Notes: generated by a model not told the origin, from the letters alone. 64,000 nucleotides of DNA from Faucicola sp902506225 (GCA_902506225.1 LR733345.1:868001-932000); one strand, 5' to 3'; counted from the first letter of the stretch, positions 41,970 to 51,055 are shown. Numbers and translations are program-made.

Positions 41970-42722
41970 ATGAATATCTTGGTCACAGGCGTAACCGCAG
42001 GGTTTGGCAAAGCGATTGCCGAATTACTCATATCAAAAGGTCATACCGTCATCGGCACTGGTAGACGCCAAGAAAAACTGGATGAACTACAGACCCAACT
42101 GGGCGATAACTTTATCCCGCTAAACTTTGACGTATCGGACTTGCCTGCCACCAAAACCGCGCTACAAACTTTGCCAAACGATGTACTCAACAACCTAGAT
42201 GTGCTAGTCAATAACGCAGGATTGGCGCTGGGACTTGAACCCGCGGATAAAACAGACTTTGCCGATTGGCAACAAATGGTCAATACCAATATTTTAGGCT
42301 TGATTCATTTAACCCATGAAATTTTACCTTTCATGGTCGCCAACAACGACGGCTACATTATTAATTTAAGTTCAACCGCAGGTAATTATCCGTATTTTGG
42401 TGGTAATGTGTATGGCGCGACCAAAGCCTTTGTGACCCAGTTTAGTCTAAATTTGCGTGCCGATTTGGTCGGTAAAAATATCCGTGTCAGTAATATCGAG
42501 CCAGGACTATGTGGTGGCACGGAGTTTAGCAATATTCGTTTTCATGGCGATGACGCCAAAGCCGCCCAAGTTTATGACAGCGTGCAGTATGTCACCCCAC
42601 AAGATATCGCCAATATGGTGGCATGGCTGATTGAACAGCCCAAACACGTTAATATCAACCGTATCGAAGTCATGCCCACCGCACAGACCTTTGCAGGCTT
42701 AAAAGTAGTGAAGGATTTGTAA
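41970..42722 (+). CDS. Short-chain dehydrogenase, YdfG-like (3-hydroxy acid dehydrogenase)
   Basis: The 250-residue SDR has the cofactor motif VTGVTAGFGKAIAELL, NNAGLALG, the catalytic Ser in INLSSTAGNYPY and the YxxxK motif YGATK. Arg residues after beta-2 (GTGRRQEKLDEL) point to NADP. The overall sequence resembles YdfG, which oxidises L-allo-threonine and serine and reduces malonic semialdehyde. A weak GGA site precedes the ATG. Its last base is shared with the start codon of the next gene. Confidence 0.88.
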   Translation: MNILVTGVTAGFGKAIAELLISKGHTVIGTGRRQEKLDELQTQLGDNFIPLNFDVSDLPATKTALQTLPNDVLNNLDVLVNNAGLALGLEPADKTDFADWQQMVNTNILGLIHLTHEILPFMVANNDGYIINLSSTAGNYPYFGGNVYGATKAFVTQFSLNLRADLVGKNIRVSNIEPGLCGGTEFSNIRFHGDDAKAAQVYDSVQYVTPQDIANMVAWLIEQPKHVNINRIEVMPTAQTFAGLKVVKDL

Positions 42723-42958
42723 TGTTTAAAGTTGGCGATAAAGTCATTAAAAACCCTAAGACTTGGAAACAAAATGATTTTGATAGTTGGGGTAGAGGTG
42801 AGGGCGTTGGAACTATAGTTGAACCGCCTTTCTGTGTTGATGATATAGATTGTGTTGATGTACGTTGGGATAATGGTCGTTGTTTTGAAGAAATTAGTGG
42901 TTTACAACTATGTAACGAAACCAAAGGGAACGAATCCAAACCGAAATTCGAATCTTAA
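42722..42958 (+). CDS. Small 78-residue protein of unknown function
   Basis: The start ATG overlaps the ydfG-like stop codon (TAATG), indicating translational coupling. The sequence MFKVGDKVIKNPKTWKQNDF continues with WGRGEGVGTIVEPPF, then VDVRWDNGRCFEEISGLQLC. This pattern of short beta strands with G-x-G turns and VRW recalls SH3-like or MIB/HERC2-type barrels, but I cannot assign a family. Three or four Cys residues are spread along it. The composition is less GC-rich than trpB, like the cold-shock gene upstream. Confidence 0.6.
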   Translation: MFKVGDKVIKNPKTWKQNDFDSWGRGEGVGTIVEPPFCVDDIDCVDVRWDNGRCFEEISGLQLCNETKGNESKPKFES

Positions 42959-43004
42959 ACACTAATCTTAGTTATAGATTGCAATATTAAATAAAGGAAC
43001 AACA

Positions 43005-44231
43005 ATGAACATTCAAAACCCAACTGAAGTAAAAGACTTCAATCAATACCCAGATGCCAGTGGACATTTTGGCATTCATGGGGGACGCTTTGTCTCTGAA
43101 ACCCTGATGGCGGCACTGGAACAACTTGAGCATATCTATAACACTGCCAAAGCTGACCCCGAATTTTGGAAAGCTTTTCAAGACGACTTGGTCAATTATG
43201 TTGGCAGACCAACGCCACTTTATCATGCCAAGCGCCTAAGTGATGATATGGGTGGCGCGCAGATTTATCTTAAACGTGAAGACTTGAACCATACAGGCGC
43301 TCACAAAGTCAACAACACCATCGGTCAAGCCTTGCTTGCCAAAATGGTAGGCAAAAAACGCATCATTGCCGAGACAGGTGCAGGGCAACATGGCGTAGCA
43401 ACTGCCACCATCGCGGCGCGTCTGGGATTAGAGTGCGTGGTGTATATGGGCGCAGATGATGTCGAACGCCAAGCCATGAACGTGTATCGTATGCGTTTGC
43501 TTGGGGCGGCAGTGGTGCCTGTCACCTCGGGTACTCGCACGCTCAAAGACGCCATGAATGAAGCCATGCGCGACTGGGTCACCAATGTCGATAGCACTTA
43601 TTATGTCATTGGCACTGTCGCAGGTCCGCACCCATACCCCATGCTGGTGCGTGACTTCCAAGCGATTATCGGCAAAGAAGCCAAACTACAACACTACCAA
43701 AAAACAGGCAAACTGCCCGATGCCTTGGTCGCTTGTGTCGGTGGCGGTAGTAATGCCATCGGACTGTTTTATGACTTTTTAAATGATAAAGACGTCAAAA
43801 TGTACGGTATCGAAGCCGGCGGCGATGGAGTCGAGACAGGCAACCATGCTGCACCACTTACCGTCGGTCGAGTGGGGGTATTACATGGCAACCGCACGTA
43901 TTTGATGGCGGATGATGATGGGCAGATTTTGGGCACCCATTCGATTTCAGCAGGGCTGGATTATCCTGGCGTGGGTCCTGAACACAGTTTCTTAAAAGAT
44001 ATCGACCGTGTGCAGTATGTACCTTGTACCGATGAAGAAGCGATGCACGGGTTTCGTGAATGTACCCAAAAAGAAGGCATTATTCCTGCACTAGAAAGCT
44101 CGCATGCCATTGCGTATGCGTTGAAACTTGCCAAAACCATGAGCAAAGACCAGTCGATTATTGTCAATCTGTCGGGGCGTGGGGATAAGGATTTGCACAC
44201 GGTCATGAAACATGATGGGATTGAGATTTGA
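43005..44231 (+). CDS. trpB: Tryptophan synthase beta chain
   Basis: TrpB is the PLP enzyme condensing indole and serine. The PLP lysine is Lys101 in HTGAHKVNN. The sequence also shows GRPTPLYHAKRLS, AETGAGQHGVATAT, GSNAIGLFY after ACVGGG (phosphate-binding loop), and GLDYPGVGPEHSF. The 408-residue length is normal. AAAGGA precedes the start. It partners TrpA, encoded 0.7 kb downstream beyond a LysE-type exporter gene. Confidence 0.97.
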   Translation: MNIQNPTEVKDFNQYPDASGHFGIHGGRFVSETLMAALEQLEHIYNTAKADPEFWKAFQDDLVNYVGRPTPLYHAKRLSDDMGGAQIYLKREDLNHTGAHKVNNTIGQALLAKMVGKKRIIAETGAGQHGVATATIAARLGLECVVYMGADDVERQAMNVYRMRLLGAAVVPVTSGTRTLKDAMNEAMRDWVTNVDSTYYVIGTVAGPHPYPMLVRDFQAIIGKEAKLQHYQKTGKLPDALVACVGGGSNAIGLFYDFLNDKDVKMYGIEAGGDGVETGNHAAPLTVGRVGVLHGNRTYLMADDDGQILGTHSISAGLDYPGVGPEHSFLKDIDRVQYVPCTDEEAMHGFRECTQKEGIIPALESSHAIAYALKLAKTMSKDQSIIVNLSGRGDKDLHTVMKHDGIEI

Positions 44232-44234
44232 TTG

Positions 44235-44885
44235 ATGCAGATTAATTTTACGATAGTTATTGCCTATGTTTCAGCCATCATTTTATTTTTAGGAACGCCT
44301 GGACCTGTCACGGTGATGGTCGCTAACACCAGCGTCAAACATGGTATCAAAGCAGGTATTGCCACCATTGCTGGTACCAATAGCGCATCACTCATTTTGA
44401 TTGGCGCATCGTTTGCGGTGATTCAAGGCATATTTGCCATCAGCGAACAAGCGCTACTGTGGCTGACGTTGTTTGGTTCTTTGTATGTGCTATATTTTGC
44501 TATCAATATTTTAAAAGACCGCGTTAATTTAGAACAAGTGGCTGCCTTGCCAAGGCAGGAGAGTAAACACCATTTTAAAGATGGGTTTATTGTTGGCATT
44601 TCAAACCCCAAAGATATTTTGTTTTTTATCGCATTTTTTCCGCTATTTTTTGCGATTAGCAATGATAAAGTCTTAAGTATAGCGTTACTGGTTGGGATTT
44701 GGATGCTGCTTGACTATGGGATTTTAAGTATATATGCCGTAATGTTTTCCAAAATCAAAAGTAATAAATTGGCAAATGTTATCAATAAATTATCTGGACT
44801 GGTTTTGACGTGCGTGGCTGTATATGCCAGTGTGATGACCGCATGCAAACTATATCTTGGTACAAAAATAATTAGCCATCACTAA
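44235..44885 (+). CDS. LysE/RhtB-family amino acid exporter
   Basis: The 216-residue inner-membrane protein has six hydrophobic segments. It has the LysE signature LFLGTPGPVTVMVANTSVKHG near residue 20, and GFIVGISNPKDILFFIAFFPLF. The ATG at 44235 lies directly behind the trpB stop with TTGAGA upstream; a TTG one codon earlier is possible. The position between trpB and trpA suggests export of a tryptophan-pathway compound or homeostatic amino acid efflux, but the substrate cannot be read from sequence. Confidence 0.88.
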   Translation: MQINFTIVIAYVSAIILFLGTPGPVTVMVANTSVKHGIKAGIATIAGTNSASLILIGASFAVIQGIFAISEQALLWLTLFGSLYVLYFAINILKDRVNLEQVAALPRQESKHHFKDGFIVGISNPKDILFFIAFFPLFFAISNDKVLSIALLVGIWMLLDYGILSIYAVMFSKIKSNKLANVINKLSGLVLTCVAVYASVMTACKLYLGTKIISHH

Positions 44886-44909
44886 ATAAAATTTGTTGAG
44901 AGTATATTT

Positions 44910-45731
44910 ATGACAACCCGAATTGAAACCACATTTAACACGTTACGAGAGCAAAACAAAAAAGCTTTAATTCCTTATGTGATGGCAGGCGACCCAAACC
45001 CAAGTGTTACCGTCAGCTTACTGCATGAACTCGTTGACCACGGCGCAGACGTCATCGAAGTTGGCTTGCCATTTTCTGACCCCATGGCAGACGGTGAGAC
45101 TATCGCACTCGCAGGCGAGCGCGCATTGGCAGGTGGCACTAGTACCCGCCAAGCGATTGAGATGGTAAAAGCGTTTCGTAAAACCAACACCACCACGCCA
45201 GTGCTAGTCATGGGCTATCTAAATCCGATTGAAATCATCGGTTATGACAAGTTTATTAGCCTTTGTCAAGATGCAGGGATTGACGGTGTTTTGATGGTCG
45301 ATTTACCGCCACAAGAAGCGGGCGATTTTACCCAAAAACTTGCCGCATCGAGTATGAACGAAATCTTTTTACTTGCGCCAACCACCTTGCCAGAACGCCG
45401 TGAGCAAGTGCTAAAACATGGCGGTGGTTTTATCTATTATGTATCGGTCAAAGGCGTGACAGGCTCAAAAGCATTGGATGCCCAAGATGTGGGCGAACAC
45501 GTCCAAGCGATTAAAGCACAAACTGCTTTGCCTGTGTGTGTTGGTTTTGGTATTCGTGATGGTGCATCAGCAAAAGCAGTCGGACAATATGCCGATGGTG
45601 TGATTGTCGGTAGTGAGCTGGTGAAAAACTTTGCGGATGTGGGCAATGATGAACAAAAAATCGCCCATGCCAAAAAAGCCATCTTAGATAAAATGGATGA
45701 GCTAAGAGAAGCGATTGACAGTCTTGAGTGA
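44910..45731 (+). CDS. trpA: Tryptophan synthase alpha chain
   Basis: TrpA cleaves indole-3-glycerol phosphate and channels indole to TrpB. The 273-residue TIM barrel has PYVMAGDPNP, the catalytic Glu in DVIEVGLPFSDPMADG with the Asp in FSDP, LLAPTTLPERR, IYYVSVKGVTGSK and VCVGFGIRDG. It follows the LysE gene by 24 bases with GAGAG upstream, so it is probably in the same transcript as trpB. Confidence 0.97.
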   Translation: MTTRIETTFNTLREQNKKALIPYVMAGDPNPSVTVSLLHELVDHGADVIEVGLPFSDPMADGETIALAGERALAGGTSTRQAIEMVKAFRKTNTTTPVLVMGYLNPIEIIGYDKFISLCQDAGIDGVLMVDLPPQEAGDFTQKLAASSMNEIFLLAPTTLPERREQVLKHGGGFIYYVSVKGVTGSKALDAQDVGEHVQAIKAQTALPVCVGFGIRDGASAKAVGQYADGVIVGSELVKNFADVGNDEQKIAHAKKAILDKMDELREAIDSLE

Positions 45732-45879
45732 TAGAATGGTTTGAGGTATTTGAGGTTAATCATTTCATTTATTGCTAAAATCAGTTAGCATACGCATTAT
45801 AAAATGAGTTTGTACTTGTACACTCAAACAACTACTAGTCAATGGCACTCTTAAATTGCACTGTTAATAGGGACTTATT

Positions 45880-46785
45880 ATGAGCACTGATATGAAGCCT
45901 CAACCGATGGGACAGACACTGGAAGAAACTTGGTTAAAACGCCCATTACCTACCATCAAACCGCGTGCCAAGCAAATACTGACGGCGGTTGAGACCGAAC
46001 CATCGACTCAATGTCCCAATTGTAATTCAATCATCACCAATACAGCGCTGATTTTTAATAATTATGTGTGCCCATCGTGTGATGAACATCTTAGCATGAC
46101 CGCCCGCACGCGTCTGAACTGGTTTTTTGACCAAGTCGATGACGAGCTGGGTCAGCAGTACCAAGCAGGCAATCCATTACACTTTGTCGACAGCAAACCT
46201 TACCCAACACGGATGACCGAAGCGCAAGCCAAGACGGGAGAAACCGAAGCGCTCATCGTCATGAAAGGCAAACTCCAGCGGCTACCCGTGGTTGCCTGTG
46301 CGTTTGATTTTGCTTTTATGGGTGGCTCAATGGGTTCTGTGGTAGGCGATCGATTTGTGCTCGCTGCCGAGACGGCGCTTAAAGAGCAAATCCCGCTGGT
46401 GTGTTTTGCCGCATCAGGTGGCGCCCGCATGCAAGAGGGCTTGTTATCACTCATGCAGATGGCGCGTACTGCTGCAGCGATTGAGAAACTCAAACACGCC
46501 AATATTCCTTATATTGTGGTACTGACCAATCCTGTGTATGGCGGTGTGACGGCATCGCTTGCGATGTTAGGCGATATCCATTTGGCGGAGCCCAAAGCCA
46601 TGATTGGTTTTGCGGGCAAACGGGTGATTGAACAAACCGTCCGCGAAGTGCTGGGCGAGCCCTTTCAGCGCGCTGAGTTTTTGGTAGAGCATGGTGTGGT
46701 CGATCAAGTCGTCCATCGTTTACAAATGAAAGAAACGATTCATCGCTTACTCAAAAAAATGACCTATTTTCGTCAGGCTCACTAA
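45880..46785 (+). CDS. accD: Acetyl-CoA carboxylase carboxyltransferase subunit beta
   Basis: AccD forms the carboxyltransferase with AccA and makes malonyl-CoA. The N-terminal zinc ribbon is CPNC...CPSC at about residues 44-66. The carboxyltransferase core contains MGGSMGSVVGDRF, FAASGGARMQEGLLSLMQMART, PVYGGVTASLAMLGD and IGFAGKRVIEQTVRE. The 301 residues are typical. AGGGA precedes the ATG. The trpA-accD-folC order is common in gammaproteobacteria. Confidence 0.96.
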   Translation: MSTDMKPQPMGQTLEETWLKRPLPTIKPRAKQILTAVETEPSTQCPNCNSIITNTALIFNNYVCPSCDEHLSMTARTRLNWFFDQVDDELGQQYQAGNPLHFVDSKPYPTRMTEAQAKTGETEALIVMKGKLQRLPVVACAFDFAFMGGSMGSVVGDRFVLAAETALKEQIPLVCFAASGGARMQEGLLSLMQMARTAAAIEKLKHANIPYIVVLTNPVYGGVTASLAMLGDIHLAEPKAMIGFAGKRVIEQTVREVLGEPFQRAEFLVEHGVVDQVVHRLQMKETIHRLLKKMTYFRQAH

Positions 46786-46809
46786 TTCATTATTATCACG
46801 GTTTTATCC

Positions 46810-48159
46810 ATGCAACAGTCAAGCTTACCAGCCGCACTCTCACCATCCCCATTGCCGCCTAGCGTTTCAAGCTCGTTAACCGAGTGGCTAAACTACATGC
46901 AAGGCATCCATGTGTCCGCGATTGATATGGGGCTTGAGCGGGTGATGCCTGTATTTCAAGCATTGGGTATAAAGCAAACCGATGCTTTCGTGTTTACTGT
47001 GGCAGGCACCAATGGCAAAGGCTCAACCACCGCCACTATTGCCGAGATTTGTCAACAAGCAGGCTATAAAACCGCTTTGTATCAATCGCCGCATCTACTG
47101 GTGTTTAACGAGCGTGTCAGAATTAACGGAGAAATGGTCGATGACCAAACCCTGATTGATGCGTTTGCCAAAATCGAGCAGGCGAGGGTTGATTGTGGGT
47201 TGACGCTGTCATTTTTTGAAATGACGACGCTTGCCGCGTTTTTGATTTTTGCCCAAAACCACTGTGATGTCTGGGTATTGGAGGTAGGTTTAGGCGGTCG
47301 CCTCGATGTCGTCAATGTCATCGAGCCAAACCTTGCGGTCATTACCAATGTGGGTATCGACCATGTCGAATGGCTCGGCGACACCCGTGAAAAAATCGCT
47401 GTAGAAAAAGCCGGTATTTTGCGTGACAACCTCACATTGGTGTATGGCGAAACCGATATGCCATCAACCATCCCGCCTTTGATTGCTCAGCACCATGCCC
47501 ATTTGCTACAGTATGGTAAAGATTATGGCTACCGCCATACTGACGATGCAGTGACATGGCAATATAGCAATAGCGCGGTGACTTTATCGTTGTCTATCCC
47601 CAATTTGTCTTTGCACAATACCGCAACGGCTATCACTGCCCTCTTAGCCAGCCCATTAACCATAACCCAAAACCACATCCAAGCTGCGTTACCGAAGGTA
47701 AAATTGGCAGGGCGTTTTGACAGCAGACGCATGTTAGCTCGCCAATGGGTGTTTGACGTTGCCCACAATGACCATGGGATGCAGTTTTTGCTCAAACAGT
47801 TGACGCCGTATGTGCATGCTTACCAACGCCAGCATCCAACCGCCAAATTGCATTTGGTGATATCCATGCTCGCTGATAAAGACATCGAGCCCGTGCTTAC
47901 GCAGCTACAGCAGTTTTCCCAGACGGTAATGCCGATTGACAGTGTTCACAGCGGCGTTATATCTCATCCTAGAGCCAGTAGCCAAGAACGCTTAACTGAG
48001 CTGTTACCACGCTATTTTAATTCTGTATGTGTTTTTGAGGATTTGATTTTAGCGACCCAATCGGTGATTGACCACAGCCAAGATAATGACCTGATTTTGG
48101 TGTGTGGTTCTTTTTATACCATCAGCGGTGTACTGACCAGCCAATCACTCAGTGAATAA
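46810..48159 (+). CDS. folC: Bifunctional folylpolyglutamate/dihydrofolate synthase
   Basis: FolC adds glutamate to dihydropteroate and to folates. The ATP-binding loop is AGTNGKGSTTATIAEI. Then come LYQSPHLLVFNERVRINGE, LEVGLGGRLDVVNVI, ITNVGIDHVEWLGDTREKIAVEKAGI, GRFDSR and FDVAHNDHG with the catalytic-site Asp/His. The 449-residue length is normal. It lies 24 bases after accD without its own clear ribosome binding site. Confidence 0.94.
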   Translation: MQQSSLPAALSPSPLPPSVSSSLTEWLNYMQGIHVSAIDMGLERVMPVFQALGIKQTDAFVFTVAGTNGKGSTTATIAEICQQAGYKTALYQSPHLLVFNERVRINGEMVDDQTLIDAFAKIEQARVDCGLTLSFFEMTTLAAFLIFAQNHCDVWVLEVGLGGRLDVVNVIEPNLAVITNVGIDHVEWLGDTREKIAVEKAGILRDNLTLVYGETDMPSTIPPLIAQHHAHLLQYGKDYGYRHTDDAVTWQYSNSAVTLSLSIPNLSLHNTATAITALLASPLTITQNHIQAALPKVKLAGRFDSRRMLARQWVFDVAHNDHGMQFLLKQLTPYVHAYQRQHPTAKLHLVISMLADKDIEPVLTQLQQFSQTVMPIDSVHSGVISHPRASSQERLTELLPRYFNSVCVFEDLILATQSVIDHSQDNDLILVCGSFYTISGVLTSQSLSE

Positions 48160-48234
48160 CGAATTTGTGCGTCAAATGATTTTACTTTTCAAAATTTTCA
48201 GTTAATATCTCAATAATGGTGAAAACTGCTAACG

Positions 48235-48275
48235 CGAATTTTGCTATGATTAGTCAAAATTCGTTGATTTTTATA
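48235..48275 (+). terminator. Possible terminator after folC
   Basis: The 9-bp perfect stem CGAATTTTG / CAAAATTCG (48235-48243, 48255-48263) has an 11-base loop and is followed by TTGATTTTTA. The T-run is imperfect, so it may act only partly. Confidence 0.4.
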
Positions 48276-48321
48276 GGTTGAAAAAATCATTTATCAAGAC
48301 ACATAAACTAGGGTAATTGGC

Positions 48322-49668
48322 ATGAAATTTTCTAAGCAAGCATTATTGGGTACAACGGTATTGTTAGGCGGTAGCGTGTTGTTATATGCCACTATGCACC
48401 AAGTCTTGAAAGCGCCTGCCAAACCTACAGCCAATAGCCAACAAGTTATCGCTAAACCCACGACAGATAAACAATCAGCAATCAGCAACGAGCCACTCAC
48501 CGCGGATATCGCAACCGAAAAAAATTTACTGGCGCAAAAACAAAAAGAACGGGAGCAACGGGTCGCTGCGCAAGAACAACAAGCCCAGCAATACATGACC
48601 GAGCAACAGCGGATTGAAGCCGAAGCTTTGGCGCGTAGCCGTGCTGAAAATCAACTGTATGCCAACAAAAATGCCGCCAATACCAATTCGGTGGTTGCCA
48701 GCTCAGTGACCGCGATTACCCAACCTGTGGTAAAGCCCCGACCCGTTGACACGGTCGCCGCACCACCACAAACGCAAGCTGCACTACCCCCCAATAGCCT
48801 ACAAAATAGCGCACAGAGCCAAAGCGCTGCGAAAACCCAAAATACTGCACAAATCATAGCTACGCCAAAGCCCACAGTGGCAGCACCTGTCGTCGCACAG
48901 TCGCAACCCGCGGCAAAAACCATCCCTAGCAATCCTGGCACCTATCAAGTCAAGGCAGGCGAGGGGTTGATAGGGTTGTCACGTCGCTACAATGTGCCAG
49001 TCGACGTATTGGCAAGCGTCAACAATCTTAGCACCACCAGTAACTTACGTGTCGGGCAAACTATCACTATCCCGACTGCGGCACAAGTCAACCGTATCAC
49101 CCAGCAAGCCCAAGCGCGAGAGCAACAACGTCAAAATGAGATGGCCCGCAAAAAGCAAGAAGCTGAACAAAAAAAGCAGCAGGCGCTACTGCAGCAGCAG
49201 CAAGAAGTCGCCCGTAAAAAACAAGAAGCCGCGCAAAAAGAGCAGCAAAAACAGCAAGAAATCGCTCGTAAAAAGCAAGAAGCCCAGTTAAGAGAGCAGT
49301 TAAAAGAGCAAAAACGTCAACAAGAAATCGCCCAGAAAAAATTTGAAGCTCAGCAACAAGCCCAGAAAAAACAAGCATTCCAAGCGGCACAAGACAATTT
49401 AAGGCAGGCGCGTCAGACGGTGAAACAAACGGATGTTAAAGGTACGTTTGGGGTACAAGTTGCATTGGCAACCGACGAGAAAAAAGCCAGTGAAATCACC
49501 CAAAAATTACAAGCGGCAGGCTATAAAGTCAAAACCACCCAAACCAGCAAAGGTGTACGTATCGTCGTAGGTCCAGAAAAAGGCAAAGTCGCTGCCTTGG
49601 CGCTCAAAGACAAGCTTAATAACGATAGCCGTGTGGATGTCAATAGCGGCTGGGTACTGTACTGGTAA
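48322..49668 (+). CDS. LysM and SPOR domain cell-envelope protein
   Basis: The 448-residue protein has an N-terminal membrane anchor (LLGTTVLLGGSVLLYATMH). A Pro/Ala/Gln-rich linker leads to a LysM peptidoglycan-binding domain near residues 210-255 (YQVKAGEGLIGLSRRYNVPV, then LRVGQTITIP). A long Lys/Gln/Glu coiled coil with EIARKKQEA-type repeats follows. The C-terminal SPOR domain (GTFGVQVALATDEKKASEIT to GWVLYW) binds denuded septal glycan. It replaces the DedD-like SPOR protein found after folC in other gammaproteobacteria, so a role in cell division is likely. The LysM-coil-SPOR architecture gives two peptidoglycan contacts. A terminator follows. Confidence 0.88.
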   Translation: MKFSKQALLGTTVLLGGSVLLYATMHQVLKAPAKPTANSQQVIAKPTTDKQSAISNEPLTADIATEKNLLAQKQKEREQRVAAQEQQAQQYMTEQQRIEAEALARSRAENQLYANKNAANTNSVVASSVTAITQPVVKPRPVDTVAAPPQTQAALPPNSLQNSAQSQSAAKTQNTAQIIATPKPTVAAPVVAQSQPAAKTIPSNPGTYQVKAGEGLIGLSRRYNVPVDVLASVNNLSTTSNLRVGQTITIPTAAQVNRITQQAQAREQQRQNEMARKKQEAEQKKQQALLQQQQEVARKKQEAAQKEQQKQQEIARKKQEAQLREQLKEQKRQQEIAQKKFEAQQQAQKKQAFQAAQDNLRQARQTVKQTDVKGTFGVQVALATDEKKASEITQKLQAAGYKVKTTQTSKGVRIVVGPEKGKVAALALKDKLNNDSRVDVNSGWVLYW

Positions 49669-49737
49669 ACCTATTTGACCTTTTAAAGCCAAATTATCCA
49701 AATAAGGCGAAACCACCCAAGCAACGCAAAACTATCT

Positions 49738-49770
49738 AAATAATGCGACATTTTGTGTCGTATTATTTGT
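49738..49770 (+). terminator. Rho-independent terminator after the LysM-SPOR gene
   Basis: A 13-base stem (AAATAATGCGACA / TGTCGTATTATTT with one G-U pair) has loop TTTTG and is followed by GTTTAT. Confidence 0.65.
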
Positions 49771-49843
49771 TTATACGCTTGTGAAAATCACCCAATAGAG
49801 GAATAATGCTGCCTTGTGGTAGTTATCCTATAGATATGAGTGT

Positions 49844-50365
49844 GTGGTTAGTGTGACAATCTTTTTAGTGTTAGCGTTTGTGGTGTTTATTCTGTTAGTA
49901 TTTGCCTTTCGTAGTAGTGGTACTAGCCGTGAAGAGGTTATTAAGCCGGTTCGGGGAGATGAATTAGCGGTATGGCCGTTTGAGCCGATGCCGATCATGA
50001 CGCCGACCGAAGTGATATTTTTTAATCGCTTGCAGCAGGCGGTGCCTGAGCTGATTATTTTTGGGCAAGTACAGCTATCACGTATTATCATGCCAAATGA
50101 CGATGACGATACTGACCAAGGCTTTTGGTTTAATCGTATTTGTCGTATGAGTGTTGACTATGTGCTAGTCGATCAAGACAAGCAAACCGTACTATTGGCA
50201 ATTGAATTAGACGACTGGACGCATAACACTCGCCGCCGTCAGCAGCAAGATGAAAAAAAAGACAAAGCGCTGTTGAGCGCAGGCATTTCGATATTACGAA
50301 TCGATGGGGAAGCCATGCCGGACGCTGCGCTTTTACGCCGCAAAATATTAGCGGTGCTAGGCTAA
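49844..50365 (+). CDS. Membrane-anchored DUF2726 protein with nuclease-like fold
   Basis: The protein of about 173 residues has one N-terminal hydrophobic segment (VTIFLVLAFVVFILLVFAF) and a DUF2726 domain. The domain shows MTPTEVIFFNRLQQAVPE, VDYVLVDQ, LLAIELDDWTH and KDKALLSAGISILRID. Its core resembles PD-(D/E)XK-type nucleases (Asp in SVDYV, Glu-Leu-Asp in IELDD). The start is GTG at 49844 without a strong ribosome binding site; a GTG three codons later is possible. The function is unknown. It precedes the tRNA-Trp promoter. Confidence 0.82.
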   Translation: MVSVTIFLVLAFVVFILLVFAFRSSGTSREEVIKPVRGDELAVWPFEPMPIMTPTEVIFFNRLQQAVPELIIFGQVQLSRIIMPNDDDDTDQGFWFNRICRMSVDYVLVDQDKQTVLLAIELDDWTHNTRRRQQQDEKKDKALLSAGISILRIDGEAMPDAALLRRKILAVLG

Positions 50366-50395
50366 GATTAAAATCGCAAAAAACTGTAGAAAGTG

Positions 50396-50423
50396 TTGCA
50401 TTCAAAAAAAAACTCGCTATAAT
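50396..50423 (+). promoter_or_regulatory. Sigma-70 promoter for tRNA-Trp (and probably secE)
   Basis: TTGCAT (50396-50401) and a perfect TATAAT (50418-50423) are 16 bases apart, 16 bases before the tRNA 5' end. Confidence 0.75.
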
Positions 50424-50438
50424 ACTCAAACTCAACAT

Positions 50439-50514
50439 AGGCGATTAGTTCAATTGGTAGAGCGTCGGTCTCCAAAACCGAATGTTGGGGGTTCGAGTCC
50501 CTCATCGCCTGCCA
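50439..50514 (+). tRNA. tRNA-Trp (anticodon CCA)
   Basis: A 76-base cloverleaf has a 7-bp acceptor stem (AGGCGAT/ATCGCCT), D arm AGTTCAATTGGTAGAGC, anticodon CCA at 50472-50474 in loop CTCCAAA, and T arm GGGGGTTCGAGTCCCTC. The discriminator is G511 and CCA is encoded at 512-514. The tRNA-Trp-secE-nusG order is conserved in gammaproteobacteria. Confidence 0.97.
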
Positions 50515-50587
50515 CATTTTAGTTAGGTTAGCGTATACGCTGTATTCTAATAATAAAATACGTTTTAATGATAGACAGGGCAGCCTT

Positions 50588-51055
50588 ATGAAACAAATGC
50601 TAGAGAACAAACTAGCAGAGCTCAATGGCAAAAGGATGTCTGGTGAAAAAGTGGTTGTCCACGAACCTGCTGCTATTGAGATTGCCAAACGACACTCCCC
50701 TAAAGATTTTGCCCTGTGGATTTTTGCTTTTGTCGCATTAATCAGCGCAACTTTAGTTAATCAATATTTACCCGCATATTGGCAACCCGCTAGCAGTTTA
50801 TGGACGCGCGTGGCTGTTATTGCTGGACTAATCATTGCTGCATTATTGGCACTGGCATTGACCAACCAAGGCAGTGCTTTTAAAACACTGTTGCAAGATT
50901 CTCGCGTTGAATTACGCCGTGTGACTTGGCCGAGCAAACAAGAAACCCTTGAATACACTTGGCAAGTTGCGGTAGTGGCTGGAATATTGGCCTTTATTGT
51001 GTGGTTATTAGATACCGTATTTAGCCAATTGATTCAATACGTCATTGGTCAATAG
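50588..51055 (+). CDS. secE: Preprotein translocase subunit SecE
   Basis: The 155-residue protein has two hydrophobic segments in its first part (FALWIFAFVALISATLV, VAVIAGLIIAALLALAL). The conserved SecE region follows: ELRRVTWPSKQETLEYTWQV and a final segment AVVAGILAFIVWLLDTVF. This three-span form is usual in gammaproteobacteria. SecE clamps SecY in the Sec channel. It lies 73 bases after tRNA-Trp and has AGGG upstream. Confidence 0.95.
   Translation: MKQMLENKLAELNGKRMSGEKVVVHEPAAIEIAKRHSPKDFALWIFAFVALISATLVNQYLPAYWQPASSLWTRVAVIAGLIIAALLALALTNQGSAFKTLLQDSRVELRRVTWPSKQETLEYTWQVAVVAGILAFIVWLLDTVFSQLIQYVIGQ

Noticed and set aside
49100..49400. Apparent repeat array in the LysM-SPOR gene
   Set aside because: The periodicity comes from coding repeats (EIARKKQEA-type heptads). 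The unit lengths vary, and there is no spacer structure as in CRISPR.
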